Origin: Toxoplasma gondii ME49
Taxonomy: Eukaryota; Apicomplexa; Conoidasida; Eucoccidiorida; Sarcocystidae
Assembly (NCBI RefSeq): GCF_000006565.2
Contig: NC_031468.1
Coordinates: 1 to 64,000 of the forward strand
Reading direction: 5' to 3'
Length of the DNA: 64,000 bases
Both the position numbers and the translations under genes were made by a program. The notes below the pieces were generated by a model, which did not search any database, was not told where the DNA came from, and saw only the letters and a program-made list of their open reading frames with translations. Every line of letters starts with the position of its first letter. Positions within the stretch are counted from its first letter, which is position 1. This document shows positions 1 to 11,950 of the stretch, one piece after another.

Positions 1-1477
1 AAACCCTAAACCCTAACCCTAAACCCTAAACCCTAAACCCTAAACCCTAAACCCTAAACCCTAAACCCTAAACCCTAAACCCTAAACCCTAAACCCTAAA
101 CCCTAAACCCTAAACCCTAACCCTAAACCCTAAACCCTAAACCCTAAAACCCTAAACCCTAAACCCTAAACCCTAAACCCTAAACCCTAAACCCTAAACC
201 CTAAACCCTAAACCCTAAACCCTAAACCCTAAACCCTAAACCCTAAACCCTAAACCCTAAACCCTAAACCCCTAAACCCTAAACCCTAAACCCTAAACCC
301 TAAACCCTAAACCCCTAAACCCTAAACCCTAAACCCTAAACCCTAAACCCTAAACCCTAAACCCTAAACCCTAAACCCTAAACCCTAAACCCTAAACCCT
401 AAACCCTAAACCCTAAACCCTAAACCCTAAACCCTAAACCCTAAACCCTAAACCCTAAACCCTAAACCCTAAACCCTAAACCCTAAACCCTAAACCCTAA
501 ACCCTAAACCCTAAACCCTAAACCCTAAACCCTAAACCCTAAACCCTAAACCCTAAACCCTAAACCCTAAACCCTAAACCCTAAACCCTAAACCCTAAAC
601 CCTAAACCCTAAACCCTAAACCCTAAACCCTAAACCCTAAACCCTAAACCCTAAACCCTAAACCCTAAACCCTAAACCCTAAACCCTAAACCCTAAACCC
701 TAAACCCTAAACCCTAAACCCTAAACCCTAAACCCTAAACCCTAAACCCTAAACCCTAAACCCTAAACCCTAAACCCTAAACCCTAAACCCTAAACCCTA
801 AACCCTAAACCCTAAACCCTAAACCCTAAACCCTAAACCCTAAACCCTAAACCCTAAACCCTAAACCCTAAACCCTAAACCCTAAACCCTAAACCCTAAA
901 CCCTAAACCCTAAACCCTAAACCCTAAACCCTAAACCCTAAACCCTAAAAAACCCTAAACCCTAAACCCTAAACCCTAAACCCTAAACCCTAAAAAACCC
1001 TAAACCCTAAACCCTAAACCCTAAACCCTAAACCCTAAAAAACCCTAAACCCTAAACCCTAAACCCTAAACCCTAAACCCTAAACCCTAAACCCTAAACC
1101 CTAAACCCCAAACCCTAAACCCTAAACCCTAAACCCTAAACCCTAAACCCTAAACCCTAAACCCTAAACCCTAAACCCTAAACCCTAAACCCTAAACCCT
1201 AAACCCTAAACCCTAAACCCTAAACCCTAAACCCTAAACCCTAAACCCTAAACCCTAAACCCTAAACCCTAAACCCTAAACCCTAAACCCTAAACCCTAA
1301 AACCCTAAACCCTAAACCCTAAACCCTAAACCCTAAACCCTAAACCCTAAACCCTAAACCCTAAACCCTAAACCCTAAACCCTAAACCCTAAACCCTAAA
1401 CCCTAAACCCTAAACCCTAAACCCTAAACCCTAGACCCTAAACCCTAAACCCTAAACCCTAAACCCTAAACCCTAAA
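1..1477. repeat. Telomere, CCCTAAA repeat array
   Basis: About 210 tandem copies of the seven-base unit CCCTAAA run from the first base to 1477. The G-rich strand (TTTAGGG) therefore points to the left, as expected for a left chromosome end. The array is nearly pure. Sporadic variants include a missing A (at 13-19 and near 118), an extra A (near 147 and 1299), an extra C (near 269 and 312), three units with additional A residues (949, 993 and 1037), one CCCCAAA (near 1107) and one CTAGACC (near 1432). This is the canonical apicomplexan/plant-type telomere sequence. It ends abruptly in unique DNA at 1478. Confidence 0.98.
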
Positions 1478-2877
1478 CAGACCAAGGTCGCATTAGTTGA
1501 TTGGTTGTGCGTATGTGGTGCTCATCCGGAGACAGACGTAGTGCAGTGAGAGGAAAAACAAGAGCGGAACAACCGTGAGAAGCTAGACGGTCGATCTGAA
1601 TTAATGGATACACAAAGTCACCGTGTCTGTGGCTGGGGGGTTGTGTCGGACGAACGCATCTTCAACGACGAAATTTTCCAAATATGGTAAGTGTCGTACC
1701 CCACGACCTCCCATGAGAAGACCCCATCCTCTGGCCGTGCTGATGGACGACTTCCGTGTCCAAGCGGGTTATGCGTCGTGTTACACTACTCCGTTCCGGT
1801 TTCGAATGGTAACCCCAATTCATCACCAACCAGAGAAACATCTCTCAAACCCGGCTGTTCAAGTAACAACAGAAAGGAGGAATACAGCCCCGTATGAGCT
1901 TCAGAGTCTCTCTGCCCGACGTCACCGTACTCGCAGAAGAGGGCCTGTAGAAACTGGCGTCTCGGGTCGAAGGCTAGGCTATTCCGTTTCTTACGGCTTC
2001 ATGCCGCTCTGATCGTGTTGTCGTCACGGGGCAGGGAAATCTTGCGACAAAGTTTTCGAGGCTAAAGTTGAAGCAAAGCCACCTTGCCAGTGACATAGTG
2101 GTGCATTGCACGTGGGGCAGGCTTCGTTTTGACTACGGGAAGATAAGGAGCGGCCAGCACAGTGACGCAGAATTGCTGGAACTTCTCACATGAGCAGGGC
2201 AGTCCAGTGAAATAGGCATGGTGCTATCTTTGACTGTGTATCTTGTACCTAGTTTCTTTCCCATTTCTACGAACGACAGCTGTACAGGAGTGGTGTGTAT
2301 CTTGTCGTGCAACTACCTGAACCATGTTACCCGTATGATGTGCATGAGACTGGTTTCTTCTGACGTGACGTCAGCAGCAGAGCCATAGTCTCACTCGCCT
2401 GCAGCAGGTCTACAATTTCCTGCCCAGAGAGCACGTGGCCTGCACCCACAGCTATGCTGCAAAGAGGAACCAAATCCTGCCCAACTGAAACAGGCTGCGC
2501 AGCAACTGTGGTGAACACGTACGGCAGAAAGTAAATCTTATGGATTGATCCCTAGTCAATGGGCCCTTTGCCGTCGATATTCATTCAGTCTGAGCTACAG
2601 GGTCTTCTGAGCGCCACCACACGCGCTCTATCATGCGACTGCAGCCAGCACAGCAAAGTCAGAATCCATCCGACACCGAAAGGTCCAGTATTCGCAATCT
2701 CCTGCCTGTCGGCCCACCAAAAGCTCCGCCCGAATGAGCTGCGGCCCAAGCCCACTCTTCCAGTATAAATCAAGCTTATGTCACTCAAATGCAAGAGGTG
2801 CAACTGTACCAAGACAACGACCAACTCTGCGCTCCTCTGTCCCACTCCAGGCGTCTGTCAACGCGATAACGTGTCGG
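1478..2877. other. Subtelomeric unique DNA, no gene seen
   Basis: Unique sequence of balanced base composition directly inside the telomere. Short open frames exist on both strands (for example 1623-2012 plus and 2585-2845 minus), but none shows a domain, signal peptide or plausible splice partner. I see no gene here. Confidence 0.5.
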
Positions 2878-3340
2878 CCCTAAACCCTAAACCCCATCCA
2901 CAAACCCCTGGAAACCCTAAATCCCCTTAAAACCCCAAACCACCTAGAAACCCTAACCCCCCTAGAAACCCCAAACCTCCTAAAATCCCTAAACCCCCTA
3001 AAAAAAAACCACCTAGAAACACTAAACCCCTTGGAGACCGTAAAAACCCTACACCCCCTGGAACTACTCAACACAGTAGAAACCCCAGAAACCCTGAGCC
3101 CACTAGAAACATTAAACCATCCAGAAACCCTCAACTATAAACTCTAAAACCTAAAGAAACCCCAAACTATAAAATACCTAAACCCTAAAACCCGAAACCC
3201 TAAACCCTAAAATACCTAAACCCTAAAACCCTAAACCCTAAACGTAAAAAAAACCTAAGGACCCTAAAAAAACCCAAAGACCCTAAACAAACCCTAGACC
3301 CTAAACGAACCCAAAAAAACAGACCCTAAAGAACCATAAA
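2878..3340. repeat. Degenerate interstitial telomere-like block
   Basis: A 460-bp tract built from CCCTAAA-like units that have decayed into variants such as AACCCCNNGAA and ACCCTAAAA. It lies 1.4 kb inside the true telomere and in the same orientation. Exact CCCTAAACCCTAAA survives only in short pieces (2878-2895 and about 3190-3240). The 84-codon minus-strand open frame across it is an artefact of the low-complexity sequence. Confidence 0.85.
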
Positions 3341-4005
3341 AGCCAATTGTGTCTTTGTTTCATGTGGGGGGTCGCTGAAAAAACCGTGAGTGTAGCAACC
3401 ATACGTGTTTTGCACTTCTGGAGACCACCGAAAGTAGTCCCACAACGAGTAGTCTCTTCCTGGCTTTACAGTGACAGGCATCGTGCCGAATAGGTCCTCT
3501 CAGTTGTATCAACATTGCAAATAACGGGCGCACTTACGGGGAACGTCCGCAGCACCACACGAAAAAGGGTATGTACTCGGCAGCAGGTGGCTCTCTGATC
3601 GTGCTCCAGCTTCTACAGTGGTTGCAGCCTGTCACAAGACACTCCTTAAGCGTCTGGCATATTCTACATGTTCTAGTTACTTCATCGTGCAACATTGCTA
3701 CGCCTCACTAAGTAGACAATGCAGCGACTCGACGTGACTTAAGCAGCACATCGTACATGTGCACGAAGCCTGTCTCTGAAAGCGATGGGAATGCACCGGG
3801 CATTCAAGAGCAACATATTTATTTTTTTTCACTGTTAGTTCATTCTAGACAAAGAAGTTGATGACACATCTTTGTCGCAGTCACCAAAACACATTTTTCG
3901 AACACGTACAAGGAAGTCTACCAGCAGTTAACTGTCCTGAGCCATGCCACTTTAATTTTAGTGCATCAAAAGAAAGATGACACTCGATAATAGCCTTCGG
4001 ACTCG
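3341..4005. other. Intergenic, no gene seen
   Basis: Unique DNA between the decayed telomere-like block and the 3' end of the MATH-like gene. It presumably contains that gene's 3' untranslated region. No coding signal was recognised. Confidence 0.4.
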
Positions 4006-5868
4006 TCAGCAGAGTCGAAGAGACCGGGGGTGTAGGTCTGCATAGTGTCTGTCATGGTGCCTGATAACATACTGCGATCTATCACCGCAGTGCAGCAGCG
4101 AAAGACCGACTTGGAAACTGTCTTGTCCGCGATAAACGAGATCATCAAGCCACGAACTGCTGAAGTCGTGCCGGTAGAAGGCGCGACCCCCTCCCACAGA
4201 TTCGTTGAACTGATACGTCACCGGCGACGTACATTGCCTGCCAAAGAATAGGTAGAAAGTAGCTTCTACGTTGCCCTTCATTCTGCAAAGACAAACACAG
4301 TCGTCACCAATGAAGTGATTGAAAGGTATGCTGCGGCAGATACAGCCACATTTTTTACGCAACACTTTAGTTTCCTCCTGAAGAGCTCTACCCGTGGCAA
4401 TGTCATCGTTCTTGTTGGCCGGCCCGCCACTCAACAAGTGGACACACGACTTTCCTAATCTGCACTGCCGATTCTGCTGGTCAGCGGGAATTCCTGTTAA
4501 ACATTATTGGTAGTGTCATAATGCGATAACCCCAGCATCATCTTAAATGCTATTGCTGCAGAGGTTATTTTCAAAAGCAAAGCAAGGTCAGGCTACACTC
4601 ACCGGACGAGCAAAGCCGGGCAGGCTTTTCTGCGGGTGCTACCGGTGTGACTTTTCCCAGCGACGGCTTCGCGGTGTTTGTGTTTTGTCCCAAACGGGTA
4701 CAGGATAAACTGCAGTTGGCAGCTTCTTCTATTTTCGCTTCGCAACCATGGACTCACGATCCGACGTGGCAGCTTGCCCTCTCGAGCAAGTAATGCTAGA
4801 TTCGGTACCACCCAGCAGATCATGTCTGTCTCATACAGGCCAGTAACTATTGTCGGTTGCCTGTCGATCAGTAGGGCCAGTGACGTGTGCAGGAGCATGT
4901 TGTCGTGAAGCAGATGAGCGTTCAGTGATGTCAGCTTCTGTACTTTTCGATTTCTCTGAACGTTGATACGGCAAGAATTCACAAGCAGGACGAGAGGGTT
5001 TATTAGAATAAGTGTCCGTGTGCATTTTGATGTCTTGCCACAAAAGAGGACTGGGGAATCCCGACACCTGACTGTCACTCTCGAGGTGGTAAGGCGGCAC
5101 TTGTTGGATTCGTGTGAAATACAGATTGGACACGCGCCCTCTGATTTCTACTCTATGACGCCTAAATGAATGCGAATGACTTTGGGTAGTCTATCCTCTG
5201 CTGCCTTGCCAAAATAACGAAAGCTCCCAAGCCGCCGCCTCCCATGTGGTGGTTTTCTCTCAGGCGACCAATGGCTGGTGGCTACAGAAACCTAGCAAGC
5301 TCTTGTTAACGACACTTCCCAGCACAATACATATTGTTCTCAGTTGCAATGTAAGTTTCACAAGCAAGGGAAATGGGTCTTATAACAGGTTGTTACTGTA
5401 GAGCTGCACATCGGCGCCCTACATCGAAGTTAGTAGTGTCATAAGACAGTAATATACAGCGTGATCAGACACACTACTCCGCCGCTGTAATTCCCTGTCA
5501 CTCACATCCATTCGACTTGTTTCTTCTGCTTCCTTCAGCTGCTTAACAAGAGCTTGCTCTCTGCACTTGAGGTAATTGTTTTCTTCTGACAGATGGTGGC
5601 ACTTTTGGTAACAAGCAGACAAATCGCGCAACCGCCGGGCCTGTTTTTCAATCACCGTTTGCCGAAGATCGTTAAGAGCCACAGCTCCGCCCAGAAGGTC
5701 GTCAGACGGCTGCCAAAAATAGCGGGTCTTCTTTTCTGGACTGAGCGAATGCACAGAAAGACCACAGAGCGAATTTCCACAAAGCAGCACCAAAACCACA
5801 ACACGAGGTTGCTGTCGCACGAACCCGCGGTGGAAAAAATTTAGCTCGCTCGTTTTCAACGGAAACAC
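4006..5868 (-). CDS. Secreted coiled-coil protein with C-terminal MATH-like domain
   Basis: Three-exon model: 5868-5506, 4955-4603 and 4282-4006, giving 330 residues. The junctions are MD|GTGAGT to TTCAG|RNRK (phase 0) and LLV-CG|GTGAGT to TTTGCAG|A (phase 2), and the frame stays open throughout. Residues about 20-40 form a hydrophobic segment like a signal peptide or signal anchor. Residues about 65-155 are charged and leucine-rich and look like a coiled coil. From about 163 the order of motifs (ICWVVPNL, then IVSPWLR, then CQLQFILYPFG, then VEATFYLFFG, then a phenylalanine-rich end) follows the beta-sandwich plan of MATH/TRAF-C domains. The role is unknown. Coiled coil plus MATH is the TRAF arrangement, which is used for trimerisation and peptide binding, but here the protein appears to enter the secretory pathway. 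The gene starts about 4.4 kb from the telomere. Function is inference; the exon chain is well supported. Confidence 0.72.
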
Positions 5869-6594
5869 AGATGTGACACACCCTTCTTTACAGAAATAAA
5901 TTTCTGTATTATGGCTCCCGACAAGAGAGACCAGGTCTTACAAACCACATGTTGGATCCATATGGCGAAATGTTGGTAGTTACTTCCATTGCAACGAGCA
6001 CGATTCTCTCACGTAGCCTTGGAGATAGGATTGCCGTTATGACAGTTTCCGTTCAGTTTTGTCGTTTCAAAAACCTCCTGAAGTCTGTTACCTAACAGGC
6101 CAGTACCTACCGACCACATTCATTTTCTCTACGTCGCCGGATTTGTGAGAGAACAGCTTCATGTCGTTCCCATGTGCTCCTGCTGAAAAGCGCCAAGCAT
6201 GACACAGTTACAGATGAGAGGTGTTCAGATGACTGCATGACACCGCGACCGACAATAAAGTTTCAAGGTGGAGATCATGCCATCTTACGTTGAGTCAACT
6301 GCTTTGAGGGCAACAACTTTTGCAAGGTAGTACGGTTTTGCCTCAACTCTGATTTTTAGACTGGCAGAATGCTGGCTGGTCTTCCGATTGCCTTCTTTGC
6401 CTCAAAAACTCTTTCGCTTTGGACACTTCCTCTAGAAGAGATATCGTTCCGTTACACTGTTTTCGGTATGGGATGGACCATATACGGAGATACCGATACC
6501 TACTTTCGACGAAGACCGGGGCTACAATGGTCCTTGGTAGTCGTCGTTTCTTCGTGTGCGACGAATGGCAAATTTTGCTGAATATCAGCACTTT
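5869..6594. other. Intergenic, no clear gene
   Basis: Upstream region of the MATH-like gene (its promoter should lie here) and possible 5' part of the plus-strand GPI-type gene that follows. Open frames at 6369-6581 and 6419-6640 (plus) overlap and cannot be told apart. No start exon was identified. Confidence 0.35.
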
Positions 6595-7562
6595 TGATTA
6601 TCTCTCGATGAGACGACCATCGACGTGGCTTGTGTTGTAGTGCCTCATCAAGGGCAGATCGTTCGTCACTGCCCCGAACTTGGCAATACCATCGTTCAGG
6701 GGAGCGACGGCATCCGTCTCCGGTGGCCAGACATGGAGACAACGATTTCCCCGAGCTACTTTGTCTAGAGCTCGACGCGGACATTCTCTGTCTGAAACGA
6801 GGGCCAACTGGAGAGCTAGCCGGCTGCCATGGCGACGTGTGTGCCGATTCAGGTGTTTGTAGGGACAACTGCTCATCCGGCTGAGGTACACTCCTTAGTT
6901 GTAAAAAGTATCGAGAGTTCATTGCCCCTATAGTTCGCTTTTCTGTAGCTGTCATCGCAAATAAAAAACACTGTAGAAGATAGCGACGTGAGCAACTGTA
7001 AAATCGTAGTGTGCCGAGAGAAGCGTATCCGAGCTACAGCAATTTCCTCTGGTTGGGAACGCAACCATGAACTGAGCCTTATATGTGGTCTCCACAAACT
7101 CCATTCACAGTTTGTTTCCATGGCATGTCATGTCGAAATGGCAGCAGTAATGAATATGAAAGGATCCGCTATGAGCTCAATCAGCTCGATTGCCCTTGCC
7201 CCACGTTGTGGCCGGACAAAGGGACAGTGGCGATTTGACATTTGACTGTATACAGTGAAGTAGAGAGGAATCACTGAAGAATGGCCAGACGAGTACTGAA
7301 ACAGAGTGACCATGCTGTAGACTGCAATTCACAGGTCCATAACAAACGTGAAATTAGCCTAGTCGGGAACAGTTCCTTTGGATCCGCGGGACGACTGAGT
7401 GTCTCGTCGCCTATGACGGACGGAGGCTGCCCTCGCAATGTGCAAAGTGTGCTCTATTGTGGGGCCTCATATGTATCCGGTCGCTCCCTCGTTTCGTGTC
7501 CGTCCGTCCATTCACTGTTCACTGCACTCGTCGCTGCCGTCGTCATAGCTATTTCCACCTAA
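6595..7562 (+). CDS. Probable GPI-anchored cysteine-containing surface protein (partial exon model)
   Basis: Three protein-like stretches lie on the plus strand in frames that need splicing. (1) 6604-6768 reads LDETTIDVACVVVP and continues through RHCPELGNTIVQGS to SPSYFV and a stop. (2) About 7111-7238, after a CATTCACAG acceptor, carries CFHGMSCRNG and LDCPCPTLWP. (3) 7335-7562, after a TTCACAG acceptor, is a 75-residue terminal exon. Its cysteine-spaced segment (GGCPRN, LYCGAS, LVSCPS) is followed by a C-terminal hydrophobic run (SLFTALVAAVVIAIST) that ends at the stop, the classic shape of a GPI-attachment signal. I could not find the start exon or fix the internal donors, so the gene may also be broken. 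I do not recognise the family; it is not a clear SRS domain. The coordinates bracket the visible pieces only. Confidence 0.4.
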
Positions 7563-8639
7563 CATACATGGCATCTGCTTAAGGTTTCTGTCTGCGCCCT
7601 GTGTATGCCCTGCAAATTTTCCCATTTTCCCGTCTCAGTCGCATGTGATAGGGCGGGAAAATCAATGAGAGATTCGACAAGCTTTGAACGGAGGGATGTC
7701 GCCAGAGCGGCTACAAGGGACTTGAACTCCTGATGATACACCCGTTCAAAATTAGCAGATACTGGCAGGTCTAGGATGGGGACAATAAGCTTTATCTCCC
7801 ATCTTCCACAGAGATCTTGAAAAACACAACAACTGCAGCACTCCTCACATGCACCGCGACTTCACACATTTGTAGAAGGGACTTCATTTGAGTCTTTTGG
7901 TTGTTGCTGTAGTTACTCGGTATACGCGTATGCAGCCACATGGCTGACTATTCCATACACACCGCCGACGCGCCACGCCAAAAACGGCATAGGCGTCTTG
8001 ACAACTCTTATTTTGCTTGACGAGATTAGTTCTGCTCCGATGATTGAAGACCGATAGACAGCGCATTATCTGAAAAACAGGGTCTGCATCCTGAATCTCC
8101 ACTGACCTCCAATGTGTATGACAAAATCGATCACATACAAGCGCCGCATCACGTTGGCACCAGCAGTCATATTTGTCGTTATAGCCGAAATGGATACAAT
8201 GAATGCGTTATGCGACATTGAAAAGGCAGCGGTAAGGAATCTCACAAAGTTAACAGCCTTGATACCGCCGATAAAAGAACAGACTTTGCGGAGGCCGTGG
8301 TGGTAGAGGATACACGCACACCGAGGTCGGGAAGTTGCCAGGTGTTGTGCGCCCACCTTTATCAATAAAAACCTCCTGGAAGCAACCTGCAAACCCAGAC
8401 TACTCCTCTCGAAGTGCAGCCTAGTAGTTAGCAGTATTCATCGTGATTGCAATTCTTAGTGTACGGTCCACCCTTCAACACATTTGTGGCGGTTTCCTAG
8501 TAAAAGTGTTAAGAGATATCGTCACGTTGCACGAGGCCCATACGAACATGAATGACTTTCAAATGTCTTCTCGTTATCAGTTGCTTCAGAGTAAGCAGCT
8601 ATTTTAGCGCACGAATATCTAGCTCTTCATATACGGCTT
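7563..8639. other. Intergenic, no clear gene
   Basis: About 1 kb between the GPI-type exon and tRNA-Ser(CGA). Opposed short open frames at 8112-8306 (plus) and 8066-8392 (minus) overlap each other. Neither has a recognisable feature. Confidence 0.4.
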
Positions 8640-8721
8640 CGACGGCGGCAGGATTCGAACCTGCGCAGGCAGAGCCTAATGGATTTCGAGTCCATCTCCT
8701 TAACCACTCGGACACACCGCC
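8640..8721 (-). tRNA. tRNA-Ser (anticodon CGA)
   Basis: 82 nt on the minus strand. The 5' acceptor strand GGCGGTG pairs with CGCCGTC at the 3' end, with G as the discriminator base. The D arm carries TCCGAGTGGTTAAGG, a good A box. The anticodon stem-loop is ATGGA-CTCGAAA-TCCAT, reading CGA. A long class II variable arm follows. The T arm is GCAGG-TTCGAAT-CCTGC, a perfect B box. There is no intron, and CCA is not encoded, as is usual in eukaryotes. The body is identical to the tRNA-Ser(AGA) at 19841-19922 apart from base 34 of the anticodon. It decodes UCG. Confidence 0.96.
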
Positions 8722-11700
8722 ATGCGAGAAGGTACGCGAAACACCGCGCACCGATGTATTCCTTAACGAATAATGCCCCCAAAGCACAACATTCCAGCTT
8801 TTTTTCCGCTGGACCAGATTGTCGAGATTCCATTGCGGAATTTTGCGAAGTGTTTATGAACCGTCTGAAAACTCGTGTTCTCAGTTCCTCCCTGTTCACT
8901 CAACAAAAAATGCCTGAAAACGGATACAGCGAGCAAAGTGTGGGAGAACGGCGGCTACACGCGCACATCAACCCACAACCGAGAATCCGTATATCTGTAC
9001 AGGGCCAAATCTCTTGGCAGCTCTCCTTGAAGGTCAACAGGGGTGGGCACCGCCTCAGTATCCATCTAGCAGATATTATTCACAACTACTGGAAGCCGCA
9101 ACAACATTATATTACGCAGAAAGTCACATTCACGTTCGAAGCGAGCACACATAAATTTCTAAAGGCTACTCGGATTGAGACGGCGATACTGCGGAGTGTG
9201 TACGAAACAGTGCTACGAAAAAAACTCGAGATTGTTTCGCGGGCGAAAGCCATAGCGACCACGAATCACAACCGAAGCACGCCCAAAAACGACCTTGTCG
9301 TGCCGCCGCTCTTGCGTTTTCCTGTGTAACTTGTGTTCGTGACACACACACGAAGAGACACACAACCGCCGTCAGAGCTGTGTTTCGCCGCTGGCAGTTT
9401 AGAACACACAGTGTTTGCTGGCATTTCCAAACAGCCATGCGCGTGGCGAAGTGGAAGGTGTAAGACTCAACAACTAAAGGAGCTTCCACATACACTGAGA
9501 AATCAGAGAATTGCATGACGCCATCTCCTGGTGTTGTATCAAATACAGGGATAGCGGGCACACCATCTGCCTCTAACAGGCACTATCCTGCTGTATCGTT
9601 AACGCATGCCCATGAAAAGAATAACGAGTACATTCATTAAGTTCCTACGTGTTCCAACCACGAACTACGAAGGAATCTAGTCGATCATGGCACTGGCATG
9701 CGCCACACACCTGTTGCGGGTACTCAGCTGAAGATCCTCCCATTTGTTAGCTCCGTCTCTCCCGAGAATGAAGTAATTAGTCACTGCCGGTTATGCAACT
9801 CTCGGAACCGACCTCACAAGCTCTTGGTCCACTAGCATGTTACGAACCGGGTTTATATTCCTAGCATCCAGATGCGAATCACACCCGAAAGAAATTATAT
9901 GGATTATCAGCTGTCCCATGATTGTCTTGTCCCTCGATACCACAATAAACGCAACACATACGCAGCGCAGCACCTGTGATGACGCCTGCTCAGTCTTTCT
10001 TCCTTCTGTCCCAAGATTTGTTAGAGATAAACGGAATTTGAATTGAGGCAGACTAGTTGCCTAAATCCGTGAAAGGCTCACCCGAAGGATACGCGTAGTA
10101 TTCTAGTTTGACAACTGTGTATGCTCACAAGAAGAATGCCAGAGCGATGCCAAAAGGCCAACATAGTGGTGCAACCTGAATGACATTTTTGAGATTCCGA
10201 GGTACTCAGAGCTTCGTGCCTCATCTTTCAGCATGAGAAGGTTGGTGCGTGAGGCACGGACAGTCATGCGGTGCTGTTGAAATTTGCCAGTGCACCTTCC
10301 GACACCTGCACTTTCCGGCAGTCCCATAACGTACAGTAAACTGTGAAACCAAGTAAATTCTAAACTCTATATATGCACTGCATGCCATGTCTCGCGGGGA
10401 GCATCTCTCATATGGTAACACGGGGTTACGTTTCAATCAATTTTTAAAAGACAAGTGGTAACCCGCCGCTCAGGTTGTTCGAGTCCTATACCTCACAATG
10501 GGGAGAGGAGTGATGAAGTTTTGAGAACGTGAGAAACGCGATTGGGAAGCCTTTGGACATCGTCAAAACCGCCTGCCTGCGGTTAGGTGATTTACTCGAC
10601 AGCACTCTTGCAACAGAGAACATGTTATGTCCACCAAACCCCAGCTGTGTGCGGAAACGTCGGATGACGCTCTACGTTCGGCGTTAGTCCGCCACCCCGA
10701 CTTGTCCTACACACGAGCCCGAAACTAGAAATTGCTTCGACTTCTACGATACCAAGAAAGCAAGTCGCCGACGCAACAGAAGCGACAAACTCTGTAGCAT
10801 TTCGCTTTACTGGTTCCGCTTGCCTTGCCATTCCTGTCCAGTATGCCAACTCCGTGGTACAGACTGTCTCTTCCAGTGTTTATACTGACCAAGGCTACTT
10901 GCGCAACCCTTGAATTGTGCCACTGTAAACATGACTATCTGCACAAATCGCCCAATACTACTAACAGGGGGGGTTCAAAGCTGTACGTTTGATTTGTTAT
11001 TTTTCCACAAACGAACCAATATTTAAGCAGGGAGATCGAACTGCCTTTACTGATGCGCCACAACCGCTGCACGACTGAGATCGACATTTTGCGCTAGAGA
11101 CTATACAAAGGACAGAACGAACGTGAGAACAGTACCTCGTGTGTAACCATTTTGATGGCTGGAAAACTCAGTATTCGGCTCCCTACACCACCCCGGGAAA
11201 CAACAGACCTTGATTATTTAGAAAGATAGCATACGTGCTTGCAAGGGAAAGTCTGGCCTTCAACACCATCCTCACACGACCAGTGAACTCCATCGCACAC
11301 TTTATTCAAGGACAGTGCCCTTATCTCCATTTAGACTGTCTGTCATACACACGCGCTCGGCCGAAACATTCACTTGTTTTCGTTCATCAACTGCAAAACA
11401 CGGTACCCGATTGAACTATCTCAGACAAAAGACTTCGCGCTCCACGTCACAGGAACACGTCTGAATGGCCGCATGACACGAGTCCTCGTACACAAACAGA
11501 AACTCATAGAATGTTCCTTTTTCATTTTAACGTGTGCCAACCATGCCTCGACGAGCGTCATTGATTCGTTAATGAATCGCACGAAGGACAATACACTGAA
11601 AAGAACTTCGATGACCGGCATTTCCATACCAGAGCCACAGTCGGTTCGACTGCTCATCGCCGAAGCAACTGTATACCCACTTGCTTCTCTGCCCTGCTGC

Positions 11701-11950
11701 AGCGTCTACCGGATGAACACAGCGTCGAAAAATCTGGTACTGGGTGTTTTTCGTGCAGACTGATCTTTATCGACTCGGTTCCTTGCCATCGCTGTCGGAG
11801 ATCAACGGTACAACGAAACGTCTTCGTGTCACTACCTGGTCTGCACGCATCTTCAGTTTGGGTTCTCAGAACCGGGAGGCGACTTTTACCTCTCCACTGT
11901 GTACTCCGATGTAGCAGCAACCCCTTGTACTTTTCCCGCCGAGAGGTCTC
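8722..11950. other. 3.2 kb gene-poor interval
   Basis: No gene could be supported. The longest frames are 8679-9329 (plus, 216 codons, starting inside the tRNA), 9166-9561 (minus, 131 codons) and 11374-11763 (plus, 129 codons). None has a domain, signal sequence or convincing splice partner. The last few hundred bases should hold the 3' untranslated region of the minus-strand coiled-coil gene. Confidence 0.4.

Noticed and set aside
1..1477. Regular short repeats resembling a CRISPR array
   Set aside because: The unit is the seven-base telomere repeat with no spacers, at the end of a eukaryotic chromosome.
8679..9329. 216-codon plus-strand frame
   Set aside because: It begins inside the tRNA-Ser(CGA) gene, and no family or targeting signal is visible. 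A shorter start at about 8910 cannot be excluded but has no support.
9166..9561. 131-codon minus frame with FSDFSVYVEAPLVVESYTFHF
   Set aside because: The first 45 residues look protein-like, but no splice donor or acceptor of matching phase could be found to continue it.
10440..10495. tRNA-like fragment with GTTCGAGTCC on the plus strand
   Set aside because: A B-box-like core is present, but no paired acceptor or anticodon stem can be drawn around it.
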